From positions 1 to 64,000 of the forward strand of contig JAJTEW010000007.1 in NCBI GenBank assembly GCA_021299875.1: a stretch of DNA of 64,000 bases, in the 5' to 3' direction. This DNA is from Comamonadaceae bacterium (GTDB taxonomy: Bacteria > Pseudomonadota > Gammaproteobacteria > Burkholderiales > Burkholderiaceae_C). Numbering within the stretch: position 1 is the first letter of the stretch; each line of letters begins with the position of its first letter. This document shows, piece by piece, positions 1-9,376 of the stretch. The translations under genes were made by a program, and so were the position numbers. The notes beneath the pieces were generated by a model. That model made no database searches and was not told where the DNA came from. It worked only from the letters and a program-made list of their open reading frames with translations.

Positions 1-335
1 AGAGACGGCAAGAACGCGATGCGGCCCAGCACTTTGTTCAGTTCGCGGTGGGGGGTAAGGCTTTGGTGGCAGGCATCGTGGCCGATCACAAACAGGCGGC
101 CAATGACGAAGCCTGCCATGGCGCCACACAGCAGTTTGACCCAGATGGCGTCGAAAGCCACAGTGGCTGCGATCAATGCAAAAAACAAGGCGTAGTCAAA
201 GGCCAACAACACCAAGGCGCGCAAGGTGCTGCGCTGCGACAACGGGGCCAACCACTCGCGCAGTGTTTTGCGGTGAGGCAGGGGTTGGTCCACCGCAATG
301 GGTTGATCGATGGGCGGGGTGTGTAAGGCAGTCAT
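1..335 (-). CDS. Fatty acid desaturase family protein (3' part outside window)
   Basis: Only the N-terminal 111 codons are inside the window; the gene runs off the left edge. The protein starts at the ATG at 335. It has a polar N-terminus, a hydrophobic stretch at about residues 40-62 and a second near 70-84, then the motif HDACH (residues 86-90) followed by Q-S, which is the first histidine box of membrane fatty acid desaturases (HDxxH). These enzymes bind a di-iron centre through three histidine boxes and insert double bonds into membrane acyl chains; the other two boxes would lie outside. It is divergent from pyk. The family call rests on one motif plus membrane topology, so a hydroxylase or beta-carotene-type relative is also possible. 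Confidence 0.7.
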   Translation of the reverse strand, partial: MTALHTPPIDQPIAVDQPLPHRKTLREWLAPLSQRSTLRALVLLAFDYALFFALIAATVAFDAIWVKLLCGAMAGFVIGRLFVIGHDACHQSLTPHRELNKVLGRIAFLPS

Positions 336-517
336 GGTGCTCAAATGTGAATCGGGCAAGTCAGAGTTTAGTCGGCAAGCCTTTTCATTGGCCTGACAGA
401 GATCAATTCAAGGGCTTTGCTTGGGGGTAAGGTGCCGCAGTTGTCCAAATCTCCGAAAGTGTCAGAGTGTTCACTTTTTCGTGTGAGAATTGAAAACTTA
501 TCCATGGAGATTGCTGA

Positions 518-1951
518 ATGTCCCGTCGTGCCACCAAGATTGTTGCCACTTTAGGCCCCGCTTCCAGCGATCCCGCGCTGCTCGAGGCCATGATTCGGGC
601 CGGCGTGAATGTGGTTCGCCTCAATTTCAGCCACGGGAAGGCACAAGACCACGTGGACCGTGCGCAGTTGGTGCGTGAGGCTTCGCAGCGTGCGGGCCGC
701 GAGGTGGCCATCATGGCCGATCTGCAGGGTCCCAAGATCCGTGTGGGCAAGTTTGCCGCAGGCAAAGTCATGTTGACGCCCGGTGCCGCTTTTGTATTGG
801 ATGCCTCGCGCACCGAGTTGGGCGACATCCACGGTGTGGGCTTGGACTACAAAGAGCTGCCCCGCGATGTGAGGGCGGGTGACGTGTTGCTGCTCAACGA
901 TGGTTTGATCGTGCTCCATGTGGTCGCCGTCAAAGGTGAGCAAGTGCACACCACCGTCAAGCTGGGCGGCGAGTTGTCTAACAACAAAGGCATCAACAAG
1001 CAAGGCGGCGGCCTCACGGCGCCAGCCTTGACCGCCAAGGACATGGACGACATCAAAACCGCCATGAGCCTGCGCGCAGACTATGTGGCGGTGAGTTTCC
1101 CGAAAAATGCCACCGACATGGAAATGGCTCGCCAACTGTGCAATGTGGCGGGCGCCGAGTTCGGTCACAAGCCTGGCCTGATTGCCAAGATCGAACGCGC
1201 AGAAGCCATCCCGCACCTGGAGAGCATCCTGCTCGCCAGTGACGGCATCATGGTGGCCCGGGGTGATTTGGCGGTCGAGGTGGGCAATGCCGCCGTGCCC
1301 GCCCTGCAAAAACGCATGATCAAACTGGCCAAAGTGCACGACAAGGTCGTCATCACCGCCACCCAGATGATGGAAAGCATGATCACCAACCCGGTGCCCA
1401 CCCGCGCCGAGGTGTCGGACGTGGCCAACGCCGTGCTCGACGGCACCGACGCTGTCATGCTCAGTGCGGAGACGGCTGCAGGCAAGTACCCGCTGGAGAC
1501 GGTCGAAGAGATGGCCAAGATTTGTTTGGCCGCCGAGGGGGCTGAAGACGTGGAAATCGATGCCGACTTCAAAGGCCAGACCTTCAGCCGCATTGACCAG
1601 TCCATCGCCATGGGGGCGTTGTTCACGGCCAGCCATTTGGGCGCCAAAGCGATTGTGGCCATGACCGAATCGGGCTCGACCGCCCTGTGGATGAGCCGCC
1701 GCCGGGTGCACATCCCGATTTATGCGCTGACCACCAAGTTGTCTTCGCAGCGCAAGATGGCTTTGTTTCGCAACGTGCGCCCGCTGTTGATGGACACCAG
1801 CGCAGACCGAGATACGGCTTTGGCCGAAGCCGAAACCCACCTTAAAAACCGTGGCATTGTCGGTTCGGGTGACGTGTATGCCATCACCTGCGGCGAACCC
1901 ATGGGCTCGCCCGGTGGCACCAACATGCTGAAAATTTGCAAAGTGGCCTGA
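518..1951 (+). CDS. pyk: Pyruvate kinase
   Basis: The 477-residue length is normal for bacterial pyruvate kinase, which converts phosphoenolpyruvate and ADP to pyruvate and ATP in the last step of glycolysis. Visible signatures are [11 protein letters not shown] at the N-terminus, the substrate loop NFSHG, the active-site segment [11 protein letters not shown] with the catalytic lysine, the metal-binding [12 protein letters not shown], and [11 protein letters not shown] followed by [19 protein letters not shown]. The C-terminal part is the usual allosteric domain. The next gene in the same direction is fba, about 145 bases away, so glycolytic genes are clustered here. The start is the ATG that gives MSRRATKIV, matching the family N-terminus. 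Confidence 0.97.
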   Translation: MSRRATKIVATLGPASSDPALLEAMIRAGVNVVRLNFSHGKAQDHVDRAQLVREASQRAGREVAIMADLQGPKIRVGKFAAGKVMLTPGAAFVLDASRTELGDIHGVGLDYKELPRDVRAGDVLLLNDGLIVLHVVAVKGEQVHTTVKLGGELSNNKGINKQGGGLTAPALTAKDMDDIKTAMSLRADYVAVSFPKNATDMEMARQLCNVAGAEFGHKPGLIAKIERAEAIPHLESILLASDGIMVARGDLAVEVGNAAVPALQKRMIKLAKVHDKVVITATQMMESMITNPVPTRAEVSDVANAVLDGTDAVMLSAETAAGKYPLETVEEMAKICLAAEGAEDVEIDADFKGQTFSRIDQSIAMGALFTASHLGAKAIVAMTESGSTALWMSRRRVHIPIYALTTKLSSQRKMALFRNVRPLLMDTSADRDTALAEAETHLKNRGIVGSGDVYAITCGEPMGSPGGTNMLKICKVA

Positions 1952-2096
1952 GAAAGACGCATGGGCCTGTCTGGCGCCTGATTCACGATGCGGTCCAGGC
2001 CCGCGTCGAACCGAAACCTATAAAATCTGGGGCAATCTTTGGCCGGGTGATCTCCCGGTGCATTCCTATTTTCCAATTTCCCAGGACATCACCACC

Positions 2097-3161
2097 ATGG
2101 CACTCGTTTCTATGCGCGAGCTGCTGGACCACGCAGCCGTCAACGGCTACGGCATTCCAGCTTTCAACGTCAACAACCTCGAGCAAGTCCAAGCTGTCAT
2201 GATGGCGGCCGACGAGGTCGGCGCACCGGTCATCTTGCAAGCCAGTGCGGGTGCCCGCAAATACGCCGGCGAGCCTTTCATCAAGCACCTGATTCAGGCC
2301 GCCACCGAGCAGTGGCCGCACATTCCGCTGGTGATGCACCAGGACCACGGCCAAAGCCCTGCCGTTTGCCAAGGCGCCATGGATTTGGGTTTTTCCTCCG
2401 TGATGATGGATGGCTCTTTGCTGGAGGACGGCAAGACCCCGGCCGACTTCGCTTACAACGTGGATGTGACCCGCCGCGTGGTGGACATGGCCCACAAGTT
2501 GGGCGTCTCGGTGGAGGGTGAATTGGGGTGCCTGGGCAACCTGGAAACCGGCGAAGCTGGTGAGGAAGACGGCATTGGCGCGGTCGGCAAGCTCGACCAC
2601 AGCCAGATGCTGACCGACCCTGAAGAAGCCGCCCAGTTCGTCAAAGCCACAGGCTTGGATGCCTTGGCGATTGCGATTGGCACCAGCCATGGCGCTTACA
2701 AGTTCAGCCGCAAGCCCACGGGCGACATCCTGGCCATCGGCCGCGTCAAGGAGATCCACGCCCGCATTCCCAACACCCACCTGGTGATGCACGGTTCCTC
2801 CAGCGTGCCACAAGAGTTGCTGGCCATGATCAACCAGTACGGCGGCCAGATGAAGCAAACCTTTGGTGTGCCCGTCGAGGAAATTCAGGAAGCCATCAAA
2901 CACGGTGTGCGCAAGATCAACATCGACACCGACATCCGTCTGGCGATGACGGCCGCTTGCCGCAAGTTTTTGTTTGAAAACCCCGACAAGTTCGATGCCC
3001 GCGAATGGCTCAAACCCGCCCGCGAAGCGGCCAAGCAAATTTGCAAACAGCGTTATCTGGAGTTCGGTTGCGAAGGCCAGGCCCCCAAGATCAAGGGCGA
3101 CAACCTGCAGGTGGTGGCCGCCCGTTATGCACGGGGCGAATTGGCGCAAGTGGTGAACTGA
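2097..3161 (+). CDS. fba: Fructose-bisphosphate aldolase, class II (Calvin-cycle subtype)
   Basis: This 354-residue zinc aldolase interconverts fructose-1,6-bisphosphate with dihydroxyacetone phosphate and glyceraldehyde 3-phosphate. Class II signatures include [10 protein letters not shown] with the metal-binding histidine, [21 protein letters not shown], the loop [11 protein letters not shown], and [11 protein letters not shown] near the C-terminus. I took the ATG of [14 protein letters not shown] rather than an upstream ATG at 2058 that adds 13 unrelated residues. The leader contains a TATAAA box at 2019-2024 and a CCGGG/CCCGG hairpin at 2043-2058; no good -35 box was found. A strong terminator follows the gene, so it may be transcribed on its own or with pyk. 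Confidence 0.96.
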   Translation: MALVSMRELLDHAAVNGYGIPAFNVNNLEQVQAVMMAADEVGAPVILQASAGARKYAGEPFIKHLIQAATEQWPHIPLVMHQDHGQSPAVCQGAMDLGFSSVMMDGSLLEDGKTPADFAYNVDVTRRVVDMAHKLGVSVEGELGCLGNLETGEAGEEDGIGAVGKLDHSQMLTDPEEAAQFVKATGLDALAIAIGTSHGAYKFSRKPTGDILAIGRVKEIHARIPNTHLVMHGSSSVPQELLAMINQYGGQMKQTFGVPVEEIQEAIKHGVRKINIDTDIRLAMTAACRKFLFENPDKFDAREWLKPAREAAKQICKQRYLEFGCEGQAPKIKGDNLQVVAARYARGELAQVVN

Positions 3162-3180
3162 GCCTGCGATAATCCACCCG

Positions 3181-3220
3181 AATGGCCCGTTGTCTGTTCA
3201 ACGGGCCGTTTTCTTTTTTG
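3181..3220 (+). terminator. Rho-independent terminator of fba
   Basis: The arms GGCCCGTTG (3184-3192) and CAACGGGCC (3199-3207) pair perfectly around a six-base loop and extend by A-U pairs and one G-U pair to about 12 pairs. The run TTTTCTTTTTT follows directly. It ends about 17 bases before the start of purC, so purC needs its own promoter or read-through. Confidence 0.92.
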
Positions 3221-3236
3221 CTGGACTGTTTTTGCC

Positions 3237-4145
3237 ATGACCTCTGCCCTTCACACCTCGGCCCTGACCTCCTTGCCTTTGCTGGCGCGTGGCAAGGTGC
3301 GTGACAACTACGCCGTGGGTGACGACCGGATCTTGATGGTGGCTTCGGACCGGATCAGCGCTTTTGACGTGATCATGGGCGAGCCGATTCCAGGCAAAGG
3401 GGTGCTGCTCACACAAATGGCGCTGTTCTGGTTTGACCAGCTGGGCCCCAAGGGGCTGAACATCTGCCCGATCCACCTGACGGGCGAAGCCCCCGAGAGC
3501 GTGGTGAGCGCCGAAGAAGTGGCACAGGTTGCGGGGCGCTCCATGTTGGTCAAGCGCCTCCAGCCCATCGCGGTCGAGGCGGTGGTGCGTGGCTTTCTGG
3601 CTGGCAGTGGCTGGAAAGAGTACCAGGACAACCAAGCCGTGTGCGGCGTGAAACTGCCCGCGGGCCTGAAAAACGCCAGCCGCCTGCCCGAGCCGATTTA
3701 CACGCCAGCGGCCAAGGCTGCGGTGGGTGCGCACGATGAAAACATCACGTTTGAACAGACCGTGGCCATGATCGGCGCCGACCTGGCCACCCGCATCCGG
3801 GACATCAGCATCCAGCTCTACAAAGCAGCGCGTGACATCGCGGCCACCAAAGGCATCATCATTGCCGACACCAAGTTCGAGTTTGGCCTGGACGCCGACG
3901 GCACGCTGGTGCTGATGGACGAGGTGCTGACGCCTGATTCATCGCGTTACTGGCCCGCCGAGAGCTATGCAGAGGGCGCCAATCCACCGAGCTACGACAA
4001 GCAGTTTTTGCGCGACTGGCTGGAAACCGCCCAGATCAATGGCAAGCCCTGGGACAAGACCCCGCCTGCGCCGCGCCTCCCGCGTGAAGTGGTCGAAAAC
4101 ACAGCCGCCAAATACGATGAAGCCATGAAAAAGCTGATGGCTTGA
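3237..4145 (+). CDS. purC: Phosphoribosylaminoimidazole-succinocarboxamide synthase (SAICAR synthase)
   Basis: Catalyses ATP-dependent condensation of CAIR with aspartate to SAICAR in de novo purine synthesis. The 302-residue protein shows the SAICAR synthase core: the [30 protein letters not shown]-terminal block, [18 protein letters not shown], and the nucleotide- and substrate-binding segment [28 protein letters not shown]. Length and start match longer betaproteobacterial and yeast-like versions. purE and purK, the preceding pathway steps, lie 2.2 kb downstream on the same strand but are separated by three unrelated genes. Confidence 0.96.
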   Translation: MTSALHTSALTSLPLLARGKVRDNYAVGDDRILMVASDRISAFDVIMGEPIPGKGVLLTQMALFWFDQLGPKGLNICPIHLTGEAPESVVSAEEVAQVAGRSMLVKRLQPIAVEAVVRGFLAGSGWKEYQDNQAVCGVKLPAGLKNASRLPEPIYTPAAKAAVGAHDENITFEQTVAMIGADLATRIRDISIQLYKAARDIAATKGIIIADTKFEFGLDADGTLVLMDEVLTPDSSRYWPAESYAEGANPPSYDKQFLRDWLETAQINGKPWDKTPPAPRLPREVVENTAAKYDEAMKKLMA

Positions 4146-4169
4146 TCTCTTGGGCATTCAGGACATCTC

Positions 4170-4198
4170 AAGGCGCTGCACTGCAACGCCTTTGTCTT
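4170..4198 (+). terminator. Possible weak terminator after purC
   Basis: AAGGCG (4170-4175) can pair with CGCCTT (4187-4192), and the next bases are TTTGTCTT (the first T of this run closes the arm). The stem is only six pairs and the T-run is interrupted. Position between two convergent genes supports the call more than the structure does. Confidence 0.35.
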
Positions 4199-4211
4199 GG
4201 GGGTTGGGGTA

Positions 4212-4577
4212 TCAGCTGGCGAACGCCAGCAGTGTCATGCCATCCAGCAGCAAGGTGGTGATGGCCACCAGCAAGCTGGCGCAGGCGGCCGAGCGGCCGC
4301 GTGGGTGCAGAGATGCACCCCAGAATACAACCAGGCAAACCAGCTCCAGGCCGCCGCGCATCCACAGGTAGCGGCTGCTGCCGACCAGGTTGGCAGCATC
4401 GGGGCTCAGGAGCAGGGCGTACAGGAAAACACCCTTGACCAGCCAGAGCGCAGCGCCAAAATGCAGGGAAGTCCATGACGCCCGCAGGTTGTGGGTGGGC
4501 ACGTTCGAGCGCACAGGCGCACCACCGAGCAGGACTTGCAGCTCTTCGGGCGTGATCAGGGGCTCGGCGCGTGGCAT
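4212..4577 (-). CDS. Small membrane protein of unknown function
   Basis: I do not recognise this 121-residue protein. It has a polar N-terminus of about 35 residues and then three hydrophobic segments (roughly residues 40-58, 70-88 and 96-118), the first two separated by a short charged loop with SSRYLWMRGG. It is therefore predicted to be an inner-membrane protein with three helices. It is convergent with purC and divergent from the Mpo1-like gene. Two overlapping frames are open here; this one was preferred because it gives a regular hydrophobic pattern and a short 3' gap to purC. Confidence 0.6.
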   Translation of the reverse strand: MPRAEPLITPEELQVLLGGAPVRSNVPTHNLRASWTSLHFGAALWLVKGVFLYALLLSPDAANLVGSSRYLWMRGGLELVCLVVFWGASLHPRGRSAACASLLVAITTLLLDGMTLLAFAS

Positions 4578-4730
4578 GGTTTGAAAATGAGTCCAAAAGT
4601 GGTGGTTAAATTTTAGGTTGCATCCCTCCGAAAAGCGCTGACAGGGTCCGGCTCAATGGTTGAAACCGGTAAATATATGTAACGACAAGTAGTACATTTG
4701 GCGTTTTGACAGTCAGAAAAAAGGAATTGA

Positions 4731-5252
4731 ATGACGCTTTTTCACCCTGCGACCGCCTTGATGGTGCAGTACGCCCATTACCACCGCGATCGCCGCAACA
4801 TCGCCACCCACCTGTTGGGTATCCCGTTGATTTTCCTGTCCATCGGCGTCTTGTTGTTGGGCCCTACTTGGTCTGTGGCGGGTCAAACTTTGACGCTGGC
4901 CTGGGCCATGTGGGCGCTGACCAGCCTGTGGTACCTGAGTCGGGGCGATGTGTTGCTGGGTGTGGCCACATCGGTGGTCAATGGCGTGCTGATCGCGGCG
5001 GCCCATGAGGTGCCCCCCCTGGCGCAAGAACTGGGACTGGCGGTTTGGCAGGCGGGTTTGGGCTTGTTCTTCATCGGCTGGATCCTCCAGTTCATCGGTC
5101 ACTATTTCGAGGGCCGCAAACCGGCTTTTGTGGACGATCTGGTGGGCTTGTTGGTGGGGCCGATGTTTGTGGTGGGTGAGGTGCTCATGTGGGCCGGTTT
5201 GTTACAGCGCATGCACATGGACATCGAGCGCCAGGCGGGGGCTACCCGCTGA
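4731..5252 (+). CDS. Mpo1-like (DUF962) membrane protein
   Basis: The 173-residue protein matches the DUF962/YGL010w family, whose yeast member Mpo1 is an Fe(II)-dependent dioxygenase that alpha-oxidises 2-hydroxy fatty acids. The family motifs are visible: HYHRDRRNIATHLLGIP near residue 16 and QFIGHYFEGRKPAF near residue 121, whose histidines are the presumed metal ligands. Four or five hydrophobic helices lie between and after them. AAGGAA precedes the ATG. The substrate in this bacterium is not known. The neighbours give no functional hint. Confidence 0.82.
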   Translation: MTLFHPATALMVQYAHYHRDRRNIATHLLGIPLIFLSIGVLLLGPTWSVAGQTLTLAWAMWALTSLWYLSRGDVLLGVATSVVNGVLIAAAHEVPPLAQELGLAVWQAGLGLFFIGWILQFIGHYFEGRKPAFVDDLVGLLVGPMFVVGEVLMWAGLLQRMHMDIERQAGATR

Positions 5253-5339
5253 GCGTGTGGGCTGCGCAGTCGTGAAAAAGCCTGGTCAGCCTGCATTGCT
5301 GCTGCTGGACTGGGCTTGGAGTTTTGGACGGAGTTCTGC

Positions 5340-6293
5340 TCAATTGAGCATCATGCTCAGCTTGCGCCGGTAGGCCGAGATCATGGCCATGTGCGGGTCT
5401 TCTTGCAGGGCGGCTTTGCCCATGAGTTCGATGCCGCCAGCTGATTTGCCTGTGGCATCTGGGGCTTTGGGTTTGGGCGGCGTCATCAGCTCCAGCAGGG
5501 CGACGAAGGTTTTGCGGGGGGCTTCGTCGTCCCACTTCTTGTCGCGCATGATGATTTCCAACAACTCGTCCATGGCCGCTTCCCATTGGCCAATGGCGAT
5601 CAGCAATCGGCTTTTGGCAAAGCGGGCCTCAAAGTCGCGTTTGTTCTGGGCGATCAAGGCATCAAACTGATCCAGCTCCCACTGCCCGCGAGGATCGTTG
5701 GTGACGAATTCCAGGGCGTTGAGCCATTGGGTTTGGGCCTCAAAGCGCAGGGGCACCGGGATGCGGGCCATGGCGGGTGCCAGCAAGGCGGCGGCTTCTG
5801 CCAATTCGCCTAAACCAATCAGCAGCTTGACCAGGTCAAAGCGGGCATCGTCGTTGCCGGGGTCGGTGGCCAGGGCTTGCTCAAGGGCGGCGCGGGCACT
5901 GTCGGCGTCACCAGCTTGCAGGTGCTCTTGGGCCTCTTGGGCGGCGGCCTGGGCCTGCAGTGCTTCTGCGGCGGGCAGGTGCTTATCCAAGAACTGCTTG
6001 ACCTGGCCTTCAGGCAAAGCGCCCATGAAGCCGTCGACAGGCTGACCGTTTTTCAGCAGCACACAGGTCGGGATGCTTTTGATGCCGAAAGCCTGGGCCA
6101 GTTGCTGCTCCTGGTCAGAGTCGATTTTGACCAACTTGAAGCGGCCCTCATAAGCGGCCTCGACCTTTTCGAGCACGGGGCCCAGCGATTTGCATGGGCC
6201 GCACCAAGGCGCCCAAAAATCCACCAGCACGGGCGTGGTCATGGAGGCTTCGATGACCTCGGCTTCAAAGTTTTGTATCGTGACGTCCATCAT
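5340..6293 (-). CDS. cnoX: Thioredoxin-TPR protein, CnoX/YbbN-type chaperedoxin
   Basis: The 317-residue protein has a thioredoxin domain (about residues 1-110) with the active site WCGPC at residues 30-34 and the cis-proline loop SIPTCVLL, followed by a helical region of tetratricopeptide-like repeats (about 120-285). This is the CnoX (YbbN) architecture; CnoX protects proteins from overoxidation and hands them to GroEL. The E. coli protein lacks a complete CxxC, whereas this one keeps both cysteines, so it should be redox active. Start codons ATGATG lie at 6293 and 6290; either is possible. It is divergent from purE. Confidence 0.9.
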   Translation of the reverse strand: MMDVTIQNFEAEVIEASMTTPVLVDFWAPWCGPCKSLGPVLEKVEAAYEGRFKLVKIDSDQEQQLAQAFGIKSIPTCVLLKNGQPVDGFMGALPEGQVKQFLDKHLPAAEALQAQAAAQEAQEHLQAGDADSARAALEQALATDPGNDDARFDLVKLLIGLGELAEAAALLAPAMARIPVPLRFEAQTQWLNALEFVTNDPRGQWELDQFDALIAQNKRDFEARFAKSRLLIAIGQWEAAMDELLEIIMRDKKWDDEAPRKTFVALLELMTPPKPKAPDATGKSAGGIELMGKAALQEDPHMAMISAYRRKLSMMLN

Positions 6294-6374
6294 GGTGGGC
6301 AGTGTTCCGGGTTGTGTTTCGGCTCAGGATGAAGCGAAACCTTAAAATTCCACATTGATCACAAAAAGCACCCA

Positions 6375-6884
6375 ATGACTCAAGCGCTCATCGGCGTCGT
6401 CATGGGTTCCAGCTCCGACTGGGACACCATGCAGCACGCAGTCCAGATTCTCCAACAGTTTGGCATCCCTCACGACGCCCGCGTGGTTTCGGCCCACAGA
6501 ATGCCAGACGATATGTTTGCGTATGCACAGAGCGCGGCCGAGCGGGGCCTGAAGGCCATCATCGCGGGCGCGGGCGGCGCTGCCCATTTGCCGGGCATGA
6601 TCGCGGCGAAAACCGTGGTGCCGGTGCTGGGCGTGCCGGTGCAGACCAAAGCCCTCTCGGGCGTCGACTCGCTGCACAGCATCGTGCAAATGCCCAAGGG
6701 TGTACCGGTGGCCACCTTTGCCATTGGCGCAGCCGGAGCGGCCAATGCGGCTTTGTTTGCCGTGGCCATGCTGGCCAACAACGACCCGGTCCTGCGCGCC
6801 AAGCTCGAGGCTTTCCGCGCCGAGCAAACCGCCCAGGCCCGCGCCATGACCCTGCCGCCCGTTTCACCTTCAGGTGCAGCATGA
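6375..6884 (+). CDS. purE: N5-carboxyaminoimidazole ribonucleotide mutase (PurE class I)
   Basis: Moves the carboxyl group of N5-CAIR to carbon 4 to give CAIR in purine synthesis. The 169-residue protein has the family core: [14 protein letters not shown] at the N-terminus, VVSAHRMPD with the catalytic histidine, [13 protein letters not shown] and VPVLGVPV. Its last codons overlap the start of purK by four bases (ATGA), the usual translationally coupled purEK arrangement. Confidence 0.97.
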   Translation: MTQALIGVVMGSSSDWDTMQHAVQILQQFGIPHDARVVSAHRMPDDMFAYAQSAAERGLKAIIAGAGGAAHLPGMIAAKTVVPVLGVPVQTKALSGVDSLHSIVQMPKGVPVATFAIGAAGAANAALFAVAMLANNDPVLRAKLEAFRAEQTAQARAMTLPPVSPSGAA

Positions 6885-8071
6885 GCCGCGCCATTTTGCC
6901 GGGCGCCATGGTCAACGGCCAGCCGGCCACTTTGGGCGTGATGGGGGGCGGCCAGTTGGGTCGCATGTTCGTGCATGCCGCGCAGGCCATGGGCTACTTC
7001 ACTGCGGTGCTGGACCCCGATGCCGCCAGCCCCGCCGGGCGCGTCAGTCACCATCACATCCAGACCGATTATTTGGACGAGCAAGGCCTGGCGCAGCTGA
7101 TGCAGCGCTGCGCGGCCATCACCACCGAATTTGAAAATGTGCCTGCACCGGCCCTGCTGACCTTGGGCGCACACCGCCCTGTGGCCCCGGCATCCGAGTC
7201 GGTGGCGATTGCGCAAGACCGCGCTGCCGAAAAAGCCCACTTTGTGCGCTGCGGCGTGCCGGTGGCCCCGCACGCCGTGATCGAGAGTCCCGCACAACTG
7301 GCTGCGGTGGGTGAGGATTTGCTGCCCGGAATTTTGAAAACCGCCCGCATGGGTTACGACGGCAAGGGTCAGATTCGTGTCAAGACCCGTGAAGAGTTGG
7401 TGGCCGCCTGGACAGCGTTGCAAAACGTGCCTTGCGTGCTCGAAAAAATGCTGCCGCTGAAGGCCGAATGCTCGGTCATCGTAGCCCGTGGTGCCGATGG
7501 GCAGATGGTGAATTTTCCGGTGCAGCTGAACGTGCACCGCGATGGCATTTTGGCTGTGACGAGTGTGTACAAAGGTGCAGTGCCCTTTGACGTGGCGGCG
7601 CAAGCCGTGGCTGCCACCCGCGCCATTGCCGAGGGCCTTCACTACGTGGGCGTGTTGTGTGTGGAGTTTTTCTTGCTCGAGGGGGGTCAACTGGTGGTCA
7701 ACGAAATGGCCCCCCGCCCGCACAACAGCGGCCACTACACCCTGAATGCCTGCGACCAGTCGCAGTTCGAACTGCAGGTGCGCACGCTGGCGGGCTTGCC
7801 GCTCACCCAGCCGCGCCAGCATTCGAGCGCCATCATGCTCAACCTGCTGGGTGATTTGTGGCCTCAAGTCACGCCCACGGGCAAGGGCCCGACCAGCCCC
7901 GCCTGGGGCCAAGTGCTGGCACTGCCGGGCACTCACTTGCACCTGTACGGCAAGTTGACAGCCCGCCCCGGTCGCAAGATGGGGCACCTGAACATCACGG
8001 GTGCCACGCCCGAGGATGTGCGCGCCACCGCCTTGCAAGCGGCGGCCTTGCTCGGCATCGAAGCGTTTTAA
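6881..8071 (+). CDS. purK: N5-carboxyaminoimidazole ribonucleotide synthase (PurK)
   Basis: ATP-grasp enzyme of 396 residues that makes N5-CAIR from AIR, bicarbonate and ATP, feeding PurE. The N-terminal domain carries [20 protein letters not shown], the central ATP-grasp region includes [14 protein letters not shown], and the active-site segment [15 protein letters not shown] is intact. It overlaps purE by four bases and the next gene starts eight bases after its stop, so the three are probably one transcript. Confidence 0.97.
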   Translation: MSRAILPGAMVNGQPATLGVMGGGQLGRMFVHAAQAMGYFTAVLDPDAASPAGRVSHHHIQTDYLDEQGLAQLMQRCAAITTEFENVPAPALLTLGAHRPVAPASESVAIAQDRAAEKAHFVRCGVPVAPHAVIESPAQLAAVGEDLLPGILKTARMGYDGKGQIRVKTREELVAAWTALQNVPCVLEKMLPLKAECSVIVARGADGQMVNFPVQLNVHRDGILAVTSVYKGAVPFDVAAQAVAATRAIAEGLHYVGVLCVEFFLLEGGQLVVNEMAPRPHNSGHYTLNACDQSQFELQVRTLAGLPLTQPRQHSSAIMLNLLGDLWPQVTPTGKGPTSPAWGQVLALPGTHLHLYGKLTARPGRKMGHLNITGATPEDVRATALQAAALLGIEAF

Positions 8072-8079
8072 AGACCACC

Positions 8080-9078
8080 ATGATCCTGAGTGCCTCCCAA
8101 GCTGCCATCGCGCAGGCTGCAAAAGCTTTGCATGACGGTCAGTTGGTCGGCCTGCCCACCGAGACGGTGTACGGCTTGGCCGCCAACGCCTGTGACGAGG
8201 CGGCAGTGGCGAAAATTTTTGCAGCCAAAGGCCGCCCGGCCGACCACCCGCTGATCGTGCATGTGGCCAGTGTGGCGCAGGTGCCGCTGTTTGCCGTGCA
8301 AGTGCCCGACTTTGCGCAAAAGCTCATGGCTGCGTTTTGGCCTGGCCCGCTCACCCTCATCTTGCCGCGTTTGAGCGGCGTGGCGGCGGCATCGGCTGGT
8401 GGGCAGGATTCCATTGGTCTGCGCTGCCCCTCGCACCCCGTGGCACAAGCGCTGCTCAGGGCCGCTTGGGAACTGGGTGTGAAAGGCGTCTCGGCCCCCA
8501 GTGCCAACCGTTTTGGCCGTGTCAGCCCCACCTGCGCCGCGCATGTGCAGTCCGAGCTGGGCCCTGATCTTTTGATTCTGGACGGTGGCGACTGCGAGGT
8601 GGGCATCGAGTCCACCCTCATCGATTGCACGCGGGGCGAGCCGGTGCTGCTGCGCCCAGGGCAGATCACACGGGCCCAGATCGAGGCTACGTGTGGCCGT
8701 GCGGTTCGGGGCAAAGATGCCCCAGAGGTGGTGAGTGGTCAGGCCGCGCCGCGCGCTTCGGGCACGCTGGAATCGCATTACGCGCCCCGCGCCAAGGTGC
8801 GCCTGATGACGGCGCAAGACATCACCGCCAAATTGCAAGCACTGGGGCCACACGCCAACAACCTGGGCTTGTGGTCCAACGAACGACCGGATGGCAGCGA
8901 CGGTGCCGGCGTGCTGTGGCGCGCCCAGCCGCACCAAGCCGATCAGGCCGCGCACGATTTGTTTGGCGTGCTGCGCGATCTGGATGCCAGAGGTGTGACA
9001 CAAATATGGGTCCAGCTGCCCCCCGACACGCCCGATTGGGAAGGTGTGCGGGACCGCTTGCAGCGTGCGGCGGCCTAG
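8080..9078 (+). CDS. tsaC: L-threonylcarbamoyladenylate synthase, Sua5-type
   Basis: Makes threonylcarbamoyl-AMP from threonine, bicarbonate and ATP, the donor for the t6A modification of ANN-decoding tRNAs. The YrdC domain (about residues 1-200) shows VGLPTETVYGLAANA, KIFAAKGRPADHPLIVHV, the GPLTLIL block and the SAPSANRFGRVSPT segment. At 332 residues it is much longer than TsaC (about 190) and has the C-terminal Sua5 domain, so Sua5 is the more exact name. I chose the ATG at 8080, which starts MILSASQAAIAQAA; upstream in-frame sequence overlaps purK. The partner gene tsaB is 3 kb downstream. Confidence 0.93.
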   Translation: MILSASQAAIAQAAKALHDGQLVGLPTETVYGLAANACDEAAVAKIFAAKGRPADHPLIVHVASVAQVPLFAVQVPDFAQKLMAAFWPGPLTLILPRLSGVAAASAGGQDSIGLRCPSHPVAQALLRAAWELGVKGVSAPSANRFGRVSPTCAAHVQSELGPDLLILDGGDCEVGIESTLIDCTRGEPVLLRPGQITRAQIEATCGRAVRGKDAPEVVSGQAAPRASGTLESHYAPRAKVRLMTAQDITAKLQALGPHANNLGLWSNERPDGSDGAGVLWRAQPHQADQAAHDLFGVLRDLDARGVTQIWVQLPPDTPDWEGVRDRLQRAAA

Positions 9079-9086
9079 GTAAGCGT

Positions 9087-9341
9087 TCAGCGGTACCGCA
9101 GTTTCATCACCAAAATCATCAGCGCCAGGCTGGTGGTGATGACGTTGGCGATGATGATGGGCCAGGCCAACATCAAGATGCCGTAGACCAGCCACAGCGC
9201 CACCCCTGCGGTGAACAGGCTGTACATGCCCAGCGAGATCCCGCTCACGTCGCGGGTGCGAAAAGTTTGCCAAGCCTGCGGTATGAAGCTGGCGGTGGTC
9301 AGGATGGCGGCCACAGAGCCGACCCAGTCGATGAGGTTCAT
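9087..9341 (-). CDS. SemiSWEET-like PQ-loop transporter
   Basis: Only 84 residues, which is the size of bacterial SemiSWEETs: one triple-helix bundle that dimerises to form a sugar transporter. The first helix contains SFIPQAWQTFRTRDVSGIS, the PQ-loop signature, and two more hydrophobic helices follow (about residues 40-58 and 62-80). Its 3' end lies nine bases from the convergent Sua5 gene. The substrate cannot be told from sequence. Confidence 0.83.
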   Translation of the reverse strand: MNLIDWVGSVAAILTTASFIPQAWQTFRTRDVSGISLGMYSLFTAGVALWLVYGILMLAWPIIIANVITTSLALMILVMKLRYR

Positions 9342-9376
9342 GGTCGAAGTCCTTCAGAGAGATCTGCTTTGGGGTC

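Noticed and set aside
551-1840. A 429-codon open frame antisense to pyruvate kinase, and many similar long frames opposite other genes.
   Set aside because: The protein is histidine- and glycine-rich in the way typical of reverse frames in GC-rich DNA, and the plus-strand pyruvate kinase is certain.
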